From: Coriaria nepalensis | Lineage: Eukaryota > Streptophyta > Magnoliopsida > Cucurbitales > Coriariaceae | Reading direction: 5' to 3' | Assembly: GCA_027186245.1 (NCBI GenBank) | Contig: CP114487.1 | Location: forward strand, 11,837,001-11,901,000 | DNA: 64,000 bases | Part shown: piece after piece, positions 49,639-61,925 of the stretch | Position numbering within the stretch: position 1 is the stretch's first letter | Layout: each line of letters starts with the position of its first letter | The notes under the pieces: model-generated | What the model was told of the DNA's origin: nothing | The model's input: the letters and a program-made list of their open reading frames with translations, nothing else | The model's database searches: none | Made by a program: the position numbers and the translations under genes

Positions 49639-50642
49639 ATAAAATGTGAAGACACATATGGAAAGTGAGTTTCTTTCATGTTTGTGGAAGAGGGACCATT
49701 CTTTACCGTTAAAATGAATTGAGATAATTTAGTAATTTAATAATTATTAGGACGAGTGCATTGTAGTAATTGCCATCTTTTATTAATTGTTTATATTATA
49801 CAAAATATTAGTTAGTAAACTATTAACTAATTAGCAGCGGTTTTTCCTACACGAGGGAAAGGGATGGGTATTTTCCATTTTACCAGCTTTTTCCATTTTC
49901 ACACATGACGGTTTTATTTGGGCTTAATTAATCAAGCCCATTGGGCCTGAGAAGCATTGTCCACTTCACTGCGTGTGAGGAAGTTTCCAAGTAAGTCCAG
50001 AACTGAAAGCTTTCTTTCTTAACAAACAACTTTCTATGGTGAGCCTTGTTTGATGAGAAGGCAAAAGAGCACTTTGCATTTGAGGTAGGCCCAACCTATT
50101 TGCACTTTGCATTTTGTTAGGACTGTAATGATCTTTTGTACCCAGCACGTAAAAAACCCCACGTGACTGATATGTTTACTTGGTCCCTTTCGACCTCCTC
50201 CAGTCCTGATGTAAAGCATTTGTCCTAGTTCTAAGTTCTATGCTTTTGTTTAAGAAGTTCCGTAGTAGGGTCTGGTCTATTCTAGTCGCTCTACCCTACA
50301 ACACTCTCCAATATTTCCTATTAAGAGAGAGAGACAGAGAGTGAATATCATTCCAAAATCTGGATATTAGTCAAAGATATTAAAAGGGTTGCTTTTTGGA
50401 ACAATTTTATATGTCTAGGCATTCAGTCTAGAGCTATATGAGAATATATATATGTAGTGTCTTCTCTTCGCCGATCTCATTTCATTGAAAGAAGATTGGA
50501 TGTTTCTTTTCTGGCCGGATTTTCGACTTTCCGGCCATCTCAAGAGCTTTTTTTTCCCCCCCCTTTTAGTACAAGTAGTAAACGATAATCTAAGGGTGCT
50601 CTTATTGATATATTTAAGAGTGGAAGCTTGCTTGAGCTTGAT
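49639..50642. other. intergenic upstream of the AT-hook gene
   Basis: Outer flank of the Mutator-like element, then the promoter and leader of the AT-hook gene. AAGCCCATTGGGCC (49934-49947) contains two opposed site II motifs. A GA run lies near 50325-50340. No gene seen. Confidence 0.45.
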
Positions 50643-51032
50643 ATGGGTAAGAAGAAACCTCAGAAGACTAGGGAAGTAGTATCGATAGCGATAGAGGAAG
50701 CTTCATCGATTAGAGATGAGATAGAGCATGTAGCACAGCAGCAGCCACTTACTCCAAGAAAGAGAGGCAGGCCTCGCAAATTTGTAGACAAGTCTGAGAC
50801 TACTTTTACTGAAGAAAACAAGGACCAGTTAGCTGGAGATGGTGCTGTTAAGATCACTCAATCAAAGATTGTTAATAAAACCGGTACTGAGGAAGAAGAA
50901 GAAGTAGAACTTATGCAGGAAGGAAAGGGGAAGAGATTGAAGGAAGAGAAATCAACATCTTCGTCGTCATCATCAAAGCAGCCCTCGAGAAGCAGAGCTA
51001 GGAAGAAAAGCAAACCCAGAAAGAGTTGTTAG
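50643..51032 (+). CDS. small AT-hook protein
   Basis: Single-exon gene of 129 residues. The start at 50643 (MGKKKPQKTREVVSIAIEEA) is preferred over an upstream in-frame TTG because the basic N-terminus looks native. One AT-hook is clear (TPRKRGRPRKFVDK, near residue 40), with the GRP core that binds the minor groove of AT-rich DNA. The C-terminal half is acidic (EEEEEVELMQEG), then Ser-rich and strongly basic (RSRARKKSKPRKS), likely a nuclear signal. Probably a chromatin protein; partners are unknown. I recall similar short proteins in other eudicots but no named gene. Confidence 0.8.
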   Translation: MGKKKPQKTREVVSIAIEEASSIRDEIEHVAQQQPLTPRKRGRPRKFVDKSETTFTEENKDQLAGDGAVKITQSKIVNKTGTEEEEEVELMQEGKGKRLKEEKSTSSSSSSKQPSRSRARKKSKPRKSC

Positions 51033-51081
51033 TTTCTATTTCTCTGTTCATTAGTGTCTGCCCAGTCAGGGAAAGAAGTAA

Positions 51082-51104
51082 GGGGGGGGGGGGGGGGGGG
51101 GGGG
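51082..51104. repeat. run of 23 G
   Basis: A homopolymer of 23 G lies 50 bp after the stop of the AT-hook gene, probably in its 3' UTR. It can form G-quadruplexes and is rare in AT-rich plant DNA. Confidence 0.9.
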
Positions 51105-51465
51105 AAATCCAATGAATTGATTTCGTTTTAATTTGTCATGTCGTGGTTCTAGAGGTTTTCATCAAACTGAAGGATGGAAAAGCTTAGATATTCTTTTGCT
51201 TTTGTTTTCTCTGATTCAATAGCGTCGTTTTCTTCTTATCCATTCAACTCACAGACCGTGTTTAATTTCTTGTGAAGCTAATATATATAGTTGGAATAAT
51301 TCGGCTGACAAAACAGGTTTAAGTTTGAAAAATAAGAACCACATTTTGAAGCAGTGAGAAAACATGGATTCACCTTCTGTTAACGTTGAAGAGTCGAAAT
51401 TTATATATATATATATATTATGTTAGTCATATGATCACAACAAACAAACTGCAAAGGAAGAGATT
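51105..51465. other. intergenic between AT-hook and PMT28-like 3' ends
   Basis: Convergent 3' UTR space. A short AT run is at 51404-51418. Nothing else was seen. Confidence 0.45.
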
Positions 51466-54400
51466 CTATGGCCTCCAGATGGTCTTCTGTGCACATAAGA
51501 GGCCTTCCCTTTCCTGAGAATATGTCATCCGAATCTCCCAGTGCAGACTTCTCAATATCTCCTCTAATGAATTCAATATCTCAATCTTATCACGAACAAT
51601 TGCCCAACCCCCAGGTCGTAATATACGATCCATCTCGATAACAATTGACACCGGTTCCTTACACCTGCAAAAAAAAAAAAAAAGTATATCAGTATTCAGA
51701 GTTGTAAAGGAAAGAAAGGTAGTAAAAAAGGAAAGAGAGAAAATTTAAACTGTGACCTGTTCTTAAGGCGTGAGAACAAATGATCAGCATGTAATAAATC
51801 ATATGATCTTGGATAAGTACCAAAAGACTCGCACCAATCATGGTACACTCCGACAAGCCCACGGTCAAATATTACGGGAAGTGTATCGGGTGCATGGACT
51901 GGGACCACATTCATCACCCAAACTTTCTGTTGTGAAAGAGCAGCAGCAAATCTGTGTTTTTTTTTTGTTTTTTTATACCTCGTTCGTTAATTGTATGCCA
52001 TTGAATTATAACAGGGTAGGGATATATAATTCGTTTCAAATAGTTTGATTGCATACCCGCCATAGATGGATTTCATGTCCATTACGTTCCTCACATTTGA
52101 CCAGTCAATACCCATTCCATCAAGATAGGAATTGTCGACGATTGCTTTCCAGTGGTTGGTCTCTGCAACTATCTTCTCTTTATTGTTCAACCAGTCAGGA
52201 TAAGTTTCAAGTCTCTTGGGCCATTCCTCTGGCCACTCCGTCCCATGTTGCTCAATGGCTGATGGAATAGTGTGCAAGCAAGTTTTCAATGGAACGTACC
52301 TGTAAATATCGGTCACTAAGTAGATGCACATACAGTATAAATAGAATGAGATTTTAATAGCCATGTAGAAAATTAACATCCGGCGTAGTTGAATGTTCAT
52401 GGACATGTCACAGCAAAGACAGAAATTGATCTAGGATTTTCTTTACCAGGCTGCATCAGGATTTTCATTTTCATTGCATAGAGGTGGATTCTTTTTTCTC
52501 CTTAACTCGTATATGTCATTGGATTCAGGCTTCTGGTATATCTTAACACCCACATCACTGAATTCATCAGTTTTATATGCCAGAATATTCCAACAAATTG
52601 ACGCTGTCAATTTAGTCATGGCTGGAGAGGAGAGTGATGCAATAAAGATTCAGTTGATCATACAAGAAATGAATTAGAAAGGACATTAGTTGAAGTTGAG
52701 AAAAGGAAAAGGCGAATAGAAAGCTTTTCACGGGAATCAAGCATAAGTAAGTGAATCTCAGGAAAGAGAGACTGAACCTTCTTCTTCTTCAATGCCGTCA
52801 TTCTTAGTCAACAAGATAAAGTATCCTCCGGGTCTTAAAATCCTATTCATCTCTAGAAGGAGTTTACCACCTGAAAGTGACTCATGTAAGTATATATCAC
52901 TTTCGAAAGAAACAAGAGTCAAATAGAGTAGATATTGAGCAAAATGTGAAAAGGGGGAGAAAGGAGAGGGGGGAAATTATAAAAACACAAACCATTGGAC
53001 TGCCAAGTTATGCTGCAGCCGCCACAATGAATAGCATCAAATACAGCACTAGGAAAAGGAAGTCGTCTACTTGCAAAAGGAGTAACTACAGTAGGAAATC
53101 CACGTTCAAGAGCAACCTGAGCTAAGTCAACTAAATCATCCTTCAAGCCCAATGTTAATGTAAATACATCCTTATCGAGGAGGTAACCCGCTAAACTTGC
53201 ATCTGTACATCCAATTTCAAGTACCACACGAATATTCTTTCCCCATTCAATATCCGGTACCATCTGTCACATTTATTTAATCAAATGTTACATATGCCAA
53301 TGCCATTCTATGCCTAAACCAAATACTCCACTCTATTACAGGATGATTCAGCTTCATTAATGAGATAAAAGTGGGAAAAAAATTACACCTCTTCAATAGA
53401 CTCCAGGTAGTGCAAAACTCCACCCTTGAACTCTGATTGGTTCTGGGGAAAAGTAAGGTATTCACTAAATTCCATAACCCAACTATGTCTTTTGATGAAT
53501 GCAGCAAGTTTTGGATGTGCGACATCTTTATACAATATCTGCAAGATGTTAATGATATCTAAAACTCATAAAGAAGACAATTTTACCAGTCTACAAAGAC
53601 GTTTAAAACAAGTAAACAGTTGAAATCCCTGTTTACACCTTCAATTTGCTCTCAGGCCACCTCACTGGCGGGCCATAGCCGTCAAGGGGAAGAGGAACGA
53701 GGCACATTGGAGGCACTCTAGGACACCTCCTCTCTCTATGCCGATAACTCTGTATCTTACCCGAGCTGACTTCAATGTCAATACATGGTATATAATTATG
53801 CTTGCTCCTTGTTCTACACAATTTCCAATTATAATGTGCTTTCGGATTAAAAACTGGACCCTTTATCTTCACACTTTTGCCTTTCTTATTAGACTCACTA
53901 CTCTCTACAGGCTCTTCATCCATAATTTCGGCCTGATCACCTTCTGTTCCTGTTTCTCCTTTTTCCAGATCCAAATCCTCCTCTTTACCATCCACCACTT
54001 CTTGTCCATCCTCTTCATTTTCCTTTTCCGAGTCTCGTTCTTCCTCTGACTCTTGCTCCTCTTTCACTACTCCTTCTGGTGGTTTAATTTTCCCTTTCCC
54101 ATTTTTCTCATGTGCTGCTTCTTTATTATGCATCTTCCCAGATTCATGCCGAGTTACAGACACAGACATGTTGCTATTACTACTTTCCGGATCATTTCCG
54201 TCTGAATTAGACCCATCTTTTACCTTGCTCTCTTTGCTCAATTCATGCTTTTCTACTTCCTTCTTATCGGTTTGAGACCTCGAATTCATTGCCCTAGTGT
54301 TACCTGATACTGGTTCACGAATGTCGTCGAAACTTTCCCTCTGAGTGGTCAAGGAATTAGAAGAGGAAGAGAAAAAGGACCAAACAAATATAAAACCGAA

Positions 54401-54481
54401 CCCTAACAGAGCCACTGCGGTCATCTTCACACATAATCCATATGGACGCTTCGCTTGACGAGCAAAGCGAGCTATAGCCAT
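51466..54481 (-). CDS. PMT28: PMT28-like probable methyltransferase (QUA2 family)
   Basis: Eight exons (53639-54481, 53389-53538, 52993-53263, 52778-52870, 52447-52621, 52057-52299, 51757-51951, 51466-51664) give 722 residues. These are type II Golgi membrane proteins thought to methyl-esterify pectin. A cytosolic tail ([15 protein letters not shown]) precedes one membrane anchor ([18 protein letters not shown]), then a long acidic stem ([20 protein letters not shown]) up to about residue 205. The catalytic region starts at HYNWKLC and contains [20 protein letters not shown] (SAM motif I, near residue 345), [65 protein letters not shown] and [11 protein letters not shown]. Motif I has EIGCTDAS instead of the family's usual D.GCG.AS, which is a known trait of the PMT28 branch as far as I recall. 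Starts at 54481; the codon before it is TTG. Confidence 0.93.
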
Positions 54482-55482
54482 CAATCTCTTCCCAATAAAA
54501 AAAAAGTGATAAATTCAAACCAAGTAACTCAGCAAAAAAACCCAGAAATCAAACACCAATTAACTATAAGAATGATTATGATAGAAAAAAAGAAAACTTG
54601 ATCCAGAACGATAAAAATCTGAAGCAAAAATGGAGCATTGAGCTACAGAAAGGTAACCTGAGAGTACACATAAAGGAAAGTCATTTGCTGAATCTAAGAT
54701 TCAAAGCAAACGATGACCCGTTAAATAATTTCCCTTACATGAGAAGTAAGATTCCACTTTCCAGATTGGAAGAACAGTAGATCGCGTAGAAAGGAACCAT
54801 CAAAAGTTAGAAGAAGTTCAATTTCAGTGAAGAAACAAACATTTGGCAAAGCGAAGAAAATGGAGATTCATAGATAGGATCAAGGTAACAGATTACAGAA
54901 AATGAGCTAAAGCGGCTAAAGATGGTTTGGTTCGCAGCTGAAGCACCCTGAAATAACAGAATCGGAGACGCAGTGTACTGCAGTCACCTCCGAGTCTCGG
55001 ACAGGGAGGCTTGAAACGCACCGTTTTTCGTTTCAAGTGCCTTGTTGTTTTGACACAATTAGACCGCCGTCCGCATTGGACGCGCACGTGCCTACCAAGA
55101 TGCAAATCAGCTACTCACAAGCTGCCAGCTGTCACTTATCGCAATTTCGCAAATATTAAACTGGAATCCAATTATGAAAAAAAAAAAAGAAAAACATGAT
55201 GAACGGGGTTTGTGCTGTGTTGGGTTTAGAACACTGAACAGGATCACAGTCCTATTACAACCTTTATTTCGTCGAGTAAAGATTGCTAGACGAATCAATT
55301 CCCAGAAAAGAAACCAATCTATTACAAACTCCACTCCCTACATTACAAGAAACACCAGAAGACTCGCTGCTTGTTTTGCCAAGCTTTTCAAAAAATCTTA
55401 CTGTGAATTGAGAGGCTTTAATTTACAGGTGCGGAGATGAACTATCAGACAGTCTTGTTCTATCTATTGAATCTTATCATGT
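54482..55482. other. PMT28-like upstream region and LRR kinase 3' flank
   Basis: Probably includes the PMT28-like leader (and perhaps a leader intron) up to about 55000, with a CACGTGC G-box-like motif near 55085. The remainder is the 3' flank of the receptor-kinase gene. No separate gene was seen. Confidence 0.4.
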
Positions 55483-58400
55483 TCAATCTTGTCTCTCCAC
55501 ATCTTGCATTTCCTCTGTCTCGGGAAAAATCTCGTTGGATAACCTCTTGCGTGAAGCCGAGAAATCATTACCACAACTTCCATGAGAACCAATCCTCACA
55601 GGTTGTCTCAACCCACTGCCGGAGACAGCAGCATTCTCCGACGAGTTGTGCCTCCAACTACCGAGAAATGCAGCACTCCATGGCACTCTTGAAGAAGTTG
55701 AATGCAATCTTGCTGAGCTGGCACTCTCTTCTCGGACGACTTTTAAAGGGTTTTCTAATGCTTTGAGGATTTGTCTCATTAATGGGCGGCGAGATGGGCG
55801 GGGGTTAAGGCAGGATTTAGCCACGACGGCCATGGCCCACACTTCTTCCAAGAGATCTTCGTCTATGATTAGGGACGGGTCCACGATTTTATTCATCAGT
55901 TCTTGATCGTATATACTGATGCAAGGCAGTGTGTTGTCCAACCATTCTCTTGTTGTTGTTGATTCTTCAGGTTTGCTAAATCCAAGCTTGCCTGTTACAA
56001 GCTCAAGTAGTACCTTACCAAAACAGTAGACGTCATGAGCGCATGACTCTGTCGACGACCCTATCCAAACACCAAAAATGAGAAACAAAAGTGTTAAGTC
56101 GCAAGTGAGAAGAAGCTACTAACCATCTAAAATCTGAAATTTCTATAAAAGTTAATTTTGTAAGTTAATTTTTCAATAAAAGTCTCGTCTTTTATTCTTG
56201 GAAGAGTTACAGACGCAAGATAACATGACTCTTCTAGGAAGAAGAGGTTGTAATCAAATGAAATTTAAAATGAAGAAGAGAATGATCGTAAGTGGGATAT
56301 ACGCACCGGAAGGGCCTTGTTCAGAGGTTCTGCACGACAGAAATCAAGAGAAATTTATTACACTTATAATCAATGTATAATAGAGATCAAAAGTAAATGA
56401 ACAAACTTGACCGTTGATTCAGAGATTCGGTAAATATTGTACCGTTTAGTGACTAAAATGAATAAAACTAGTGATTTTGAAGAGTCCATTTTATAATCAT
56501 TCAAATCTCAAATAGTCATAATCATGCACAACTTGAAATTCCTCTAAATATTGTCAGAATAGAATACATACTGTGGTTTCCGTAGCAACCTTGTTAACAC
56601 ATTATGGTTATAATCTCCCTCCTGTACACAGACCTCGCTCAAGCTTCCAAGCCGCACCTCAAATTTATCATCCAGAAGGATACTGCTAGCTTGAACATCT
56701 CTTCACCCAAGACAATTGAAATTTCAAATTATTTACTCTACAAAGGCATAAAGAATAAAGTTACATGTAAAGATGAATGAGATTCTATTAGCACCTGTGA
56801 ACGTAAGGAGGGCTGCATTCATGATGCAAGTAAGCAAGGCCTTCAGCAGCTCCTATAGCGATTTTTAATCTTGTAATCCAATCTAATGACTTTAAATCAT
56901 TATCTTCTAAACTCGTAACTTTGTGCAAGCAATTAGCCAAGTCTCCGTTTGGCATATACTTGTAAACTATAAATTTCTCATTCTCTTGATCCAAACAGTG
57001 CCCCAAGACAGGGACCAATCTTGAATGCGATACTTTGCTGAAGAAATATAATTCCTGCATGTAAGACTCCTTCTTAGCAGAACCCAGGTCGACTTTTTTA
57101 ATAACTACTGGAATCCCACCTTCCGATAAACCCTGATAAAGATCTCCAGAATGACCATGTTTGATAAGGGTAGTCTCACTGAAATTCCCAGTGCTGTTTA
57201 GCACTTGCTTGTATGTATACGAGTCTCCTAGACCGGTTAAGTATACATGATCCTTATGCAGTGAAGAAGGATTCTGCCCTTCAGGGACAGGACCCACATT
57301 TGCATTGACTCTTTGATTCACAATTCCTTTATCGCAAAATCTTAGAAGCAATACAAGCACAAACACCAGAAGTATAATGAAGGCTATTCCTCCAAATACT
57401 CCAATAAGAATGAATTTCAAGCGATTGCTTCGTTCTGAGAGGACCTCTCCGGATGGTTGATCAGACAGTTCCTGGCCTCCATCATCAAAAGTCAAGCCTC
57501 TTGCGGAATAAAAGAGCCTACAATCTGCAAGACTTCTCTGATCTGGAACCACTTTCTCTAAGCAATTTCCTCTAATACTAGCCTTGCTTGTAGTATTAAG
57601 GGACACATTTCCTTGGAAAAAGTTTCCCGATAAATCAATCAAGCTATACAATTCAAGGGAGAAATTCAGGTAACCATAGAACATGTTGTTGGAAAAATTG
57701 AATACAGCACCGGAAACATTACTACCAGAATCAACAATCGGAATTTCACCAGTGAAGTTATTGGTCGATACATCAAGAAATCGCAGACTATGGAATGAAA
57801 ACAACTGGCGAGGTAGAATTCCATCAAGTTTATTTCCTCTAAGTACCAAAACCTGCAGCTGAGGGAGACTGGAGAATAAACTAACGGGCAAAGGACCCTC
57901 TAGGATATTATCTCCAAAATCCATAGTGTTCAAGTTCCTCAACTCACTCAATCCCACAGGTATTGATCCAGATAATGAATTCTTACTCAGATTGAGGTAA
58001 AGTAGTCCAGAAAGGTTGCTTAGCTGAACAGGTATAGATGATGTAAAACTGTTGTCTGAAAGATTCAGAAACTGCAGTTTTGGAAGGGAGCCTAAACCAG
58101 GAGGAATCTGTCCGGTTAAGAAATTTGACGATAGTTCAAGGAGTGTAAGATTTGTAAGAGATGAGAAAGCAGATGGGATCGAACCAGTAAGGGAATTTCT
58201 CGAAAGATCCAGAATCGATAGCTCAGATAACTGTCCTAATGAAGAAGTTATAATACCAGTAAGACTGTTGCCAGATAAATACAGAGCATTTAGCTTCTTC
58301 AAGCCACCAATCGATGTAGGAACCGGTCCAATTATCGAAGCTGAACTTAGATCGAGGACTTGGAGTGCAATAAGAGACTGACCAAACCAATCGGGAATGT

Positions 58401-58740
58401 AGCCAGGGAGTGAAAATCCAGAAGCATTGAACGAGACCAATGAGGTTAAATTGGAAAGTGAATCGACGGCGAACCTTGCATTTCCCCGGCCGGCGCGGGT
58501 TCTTCTGAGACCGGAGATGTTGATGCCGATAACTCGACCGGATTCGCACCGAATCCCAGCCCAAGAAGAGCATGGATTCGATTTGATGGGCCAGTCTTTA
58601 CCTCTTAGACCCAACGATGACCGTAGATTCAGTAATGCCGACCGTTCGATTCTGCTAGGAATTTGCTGCGCTAAAACAGACTGAATCACGAAGAAGACAG
58701 AGACTAAAGCTAGTTTAACCAGTCGTCGTTCACCTTCCAT
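55483..58740 (-). CDS. LRR receptor-like kinase, At2g16250 type, likely pseudokinase
   Basis: Four exons (56795-58740, 56572-56700, micro-exon 56307-56329, 55483-56060) give 891 residues. A signal peptide (LVKLALVSVFFVIQSVLA), an LRR N-cap and about ten leucine-rich repeats (residues 90-370) form the outside. A membrane helix lies near 439-466 (FILIGVFGGIAFIILLVFVL), then a kinase-like domain (about 520-790). The VIKK lysine is present and the HRD motif reads HRDVQASSILLD, so the usual Asn is Ser. The DFG position reads RLGSLSEV, without the metal-binding Asp. The Gly loop is also unusual (KHGHSGDLYQG). Catalysis is therefore doubtful. The C-terminal part (YCFGKVLLELVTGK, RPLMRQILKAL) is normal. 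The 23-nt exon restores the phase and adds QTSEQGPSG. Confidence 0.93.
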
Positions 58741-59489
58741 TTCAATCTATGATAACCTTAAAGTGAATGTTCATGACTCCTGTATACAGAGGTTCATCTT
58801 CTTCTTCAAGTTTCTTTGACCATTGAAGGAAGAATGAAGTTGCAGGGGGCTATTCAGTAATTAAGCAAGAGAGACGTAGAGATTAAGAATTACAATATAC
58901 AAAAAAAAAAAGGAAGTAAAATCTTTACCTAGAATCAGAAGATTGGATTTTGCATTCTAGACTGGTCCCAAACCATTAAATGAGAGGAAAGAAAAAAAAA
59001 GTATTGAATTGAGTTTTCACAGCTCTACCTCTCTGTCTCTTTCTCTCTGCCTTCGGGATCAGGGATTATACTATTTTGTAATAATTTCCTGATTAATTAA
59101 AGCTTAAATTAATTGAAAGAGAAGAGCATTTATGACAATAATTAAAAAGAGAGACCAGCCCACCAGCCCGCCAGGAGCTCTGCAACACAGCGCGTCCCTC
59201 TCAGTCCTCAGACTCACCGGAAGCCAGCCATTAATGAACCTTCACTGGAAGCTTATCTATGAAATATATTAATGGCACTGGGTTTTGAAAGGTGTACTGT
59301 TTTAAATTCTCCTTTAATTAATTGGTTCGAGGCTTTGCAATCTGAGTTAGACTCGTTGACTATTTGATGAGTAGTAGCCAGTACTGACTATGATATTCAA
59401 AGGTGGAAGATGAAGGAAAGTTCGCAAGAGTGTAAGCTACAGTATATGAACTGTAGCGGATCAGACAATTCATGGTGTGGTTGGATCTT

Positions 59490-59518
59490 TTTCTTTTTCT
59501 TTTTCTTTTTCTTTTTCG
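59490..59518. repeat. TTTTTC hexamer microsatellite
   Basis: About five tandem copies of TTTTTC. On the other strand this is a GAAAAA repeat. Confidence 0.85.
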
Positions 59519-59738
59519 GACAAGTCACAAACTTTAATTTAGTTGTCGTGGTAATTGTTGGAACGGAACGAGGAATAAAGTTAAGCCAATTGGTAAGAAA
59601 ATTCCAGGTTGACTTTTCATCATCGCATGTTCGATCGTGAAGTGGTGTGCATGCACAGATGGGATGACGAAACATAAAATTCGAAATACGTGACACGTTG
59701 CATGCCTAAAGGCTAGTTATATTATGAGTGGAGACCAA

Positions 59739-59761
59739 TATATATATATATATATATATAA
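59739..59761. repeat. AT dinucleotide microsatellite
   Basis: About eleven AT units in an otherwise featureless region. Confidence 0.85.
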
Positions 59762-59974
59762 TTAAGTAGTTAAGTACGATTAAAAATATTAATTACTAAT
59801 TCAGAAGTAACGAATGGGTCTATTTACGAATATCCATATTCCATGGTTGGCCGGTTAATGATGATGGTCAGATACTTGATGCCACTTTCGTGTCCAATTG
59901 GCAATTATGAAAAGCAACGGTGGCCGTGATATTTGACCCGGAAATGGAACTTGCCCGGATGCGGATTATGACTG

Positions 59975-60010
59975 ACGTGGCGATTGCAATAACGCGCAAT
60001 CCGACGTGGC
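59975..60010. promoter_or_regulatory. pair of ACGTGGC (ABRE/G-box-like) motifs
   Basis: GACGTGGCGA (59974) and GACGTGGCCC (60003) are two ACGTGGC cores 29 bp apart in a GC-rich island within AT-rich DNA. Such pairs respond to abscisic acid in many promoters. The nearest genes are 1.2 kb (LRR kinase, upstream side) and 1.9 kb (glycosylase) away, so the target is uncertain. Confidence 0.35.
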
Positions 60011-61136
60011 CCCGACCGCCTCCGCGTTCGTGGAGGCTGACATGTTTCTTTACTTTCTCCTCTTTCGCCTGTCTTTTGCCTCATGCCTAGCAAGTACTAG
60101 CCACCTGATTGGGGGAAAAAAAAACATTTATTTAAAAATTTGAATAAAAAAATTTGAAATCACCACGTCTCCGGTGACAGTGAGAGTGAGTAGTAGATCT
60201 AACATTTTCTTTTTTAATTTTTATTTTTTTTAATTAAATTATTAGCTCGAGAAGAAGAATACCCAATTAATGGCCAGTGACGCTAGCCCAAGGGAAAAAA
60301 AAAAACAAACGAACGAACAAAAAAACGCGTATTTCAGAAGGAAGCCCAATAGTGAGAACACTGCATCTTATGTGGAAAGAAGAGGGGGATCTTTTATACA
60401 TATTCAGATTTAGCTTCGAAAAAGTTTATAGCGATGGATTCTTTGTGGGCTTATAGCTGACTCAAGGAGAATCTATCTAACTTCTAAGAATCTCAAGTTG
60501 GGCTCATGGTCCGAGTACTCCAAGTTGCGAGGAGGGACAGCAGAAAAAACTAGTGGACTGTCTAAGATATCCTTGAAAAAGTTTAGAATGGGCCGGGTAA
60601 GAAGTTGTTTGCCATGCAATAAGGATTCAGTCACCAAAGAAAAAAAACAAAGGCGCATGATAATAAGGAATCGGGATGGATTATAGAAAATGGTAATTAA
60701 GTGTAACTTTTCCTCTCATAACGGATCTTATACTTTGACAATTTGGAGCAAAGGCGCCAACTTGCATGCATGAGTCGAAGATGTTAATTTTACACATGAA
60801 AATATATATATAATATACAAAAAAAATATTTTAAAAATTAATATTCTCTTTATATTATTTTATTAAATATCTTTTATCTTAATTTAATTTGTTTTTTTAT
60901 CATTTTGAAATAAATAAAATAAAATAAAAATACAAAATTACTTATTTATCTTCTTTTTTTTATTTTATTTTCTTTTTTTCGAACCCTCCATTAATATACT
61001 TTTGAAACTTTACTTTTACTTTTTATCAACGAACTCATTCAAGCTCACGAACTCGTTGAAAGTCATGAACTCATTATCTCTTCAAAACAAACTCAGTGCA
61101 TTTTGAAAACCTCAAACTTGTAGGAAATATGAAATT

Positions 61137-61225
61137 ACCGACATGTAAGATGTCGGTATAAGATGCATAGACTGATAAGTGAGATGCCAATTTTAGATGC
61201 ATAGACCGACATATGAGATGTCGGT
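61137..61225. repeat. two similar palindromes with ACCGACAT arms
   Basis: ACCGACAT-GTAAG-ATGTCGGT (61137-61157) and ACCGACAT-ATGAG-ATGTCGGT (61205-61225) are hairpins with identical 8-bp arms, 68 bp apart. Between them AGATGCATAGAC occurs twice. Repeated CCGACAT palindromes are typical of subterminal regions of DNA transposons such as CACTA elements, but no transposase or terminal CACTA was found. Confidence 0.55.
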
Positions 61226-61925
61226 CCAAGACTTCAACTATTCGACCTATCATTTTACATGTAACTCTAAGGGTCGAAAAACATTTCATAGATTGAGGTC
61301 TTTCGACCCTTCAAGCTTTCGATTTGTCAACCATTTGACTTAAACCAAAATGTGAGATGTGGATTTGAGACTTCGACCAATCATCTCACATTTTAAATAT
61401 AAAGTGTTAAACATTATGTTATAATAAAATAGTTAAACTTTTAGGTAAAATGATGAAATATTTAACTTTTATGATCATAAATCGAATGTTAAAATATTAA
61501 GATATGATAAAAATATTAAATTTTTAGGTCTTATGACGAGGAAAAAAAAAAGGATATCATTTTAATTTTCATTACACCGATATTATCTTTAAAAAAATTC
61601 AAGCAAGTGAGTAAGTTTCACTCGCTTCAATTGTTTTGTTTCAAGCACCAAATGCAAACTTAAAAAAAAAAGAGTATTTAAAGGGGGAGTGTTTAACTAA
61701 ACATCTCTTATCAAAATCATAATAAAATTTATTAAATGATAATAATATAATAAAATTATTATTAGTTCAATCGCTCTTTCAACTTCGTGACTCATCTATG
61801 GCCTCAATTTTACCCACTCTGTGAACAATAAACTAATCCGACGTTGCTCGTCGGAGCCACCACTTTCACCGTCTCTGCGATCAACATCAGTCGTAGTAGA
61901 CACCACCGACTGAAAATCTCGACAT

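Larger units (their letters stand above)
58741..61925. other. 3.2-kb gene-free stretch
   Basis: No protein or RNA gene was recognised. The left 350 bp are the promoter and leader of the LRR kinase. Separate entries describe two microsatellites, a G-box pair and repeated palindromes. The part from 60790 to 61800 is very AT-rich and probably old transposon DNA. Confidence 0.45.

Noticed and set aside
59905..60093. 62-residue minus-strand frame in a GC-rich island
   Set aside because: The composition reflects the island with the ACGTGGC motifs. No conserved protein features.
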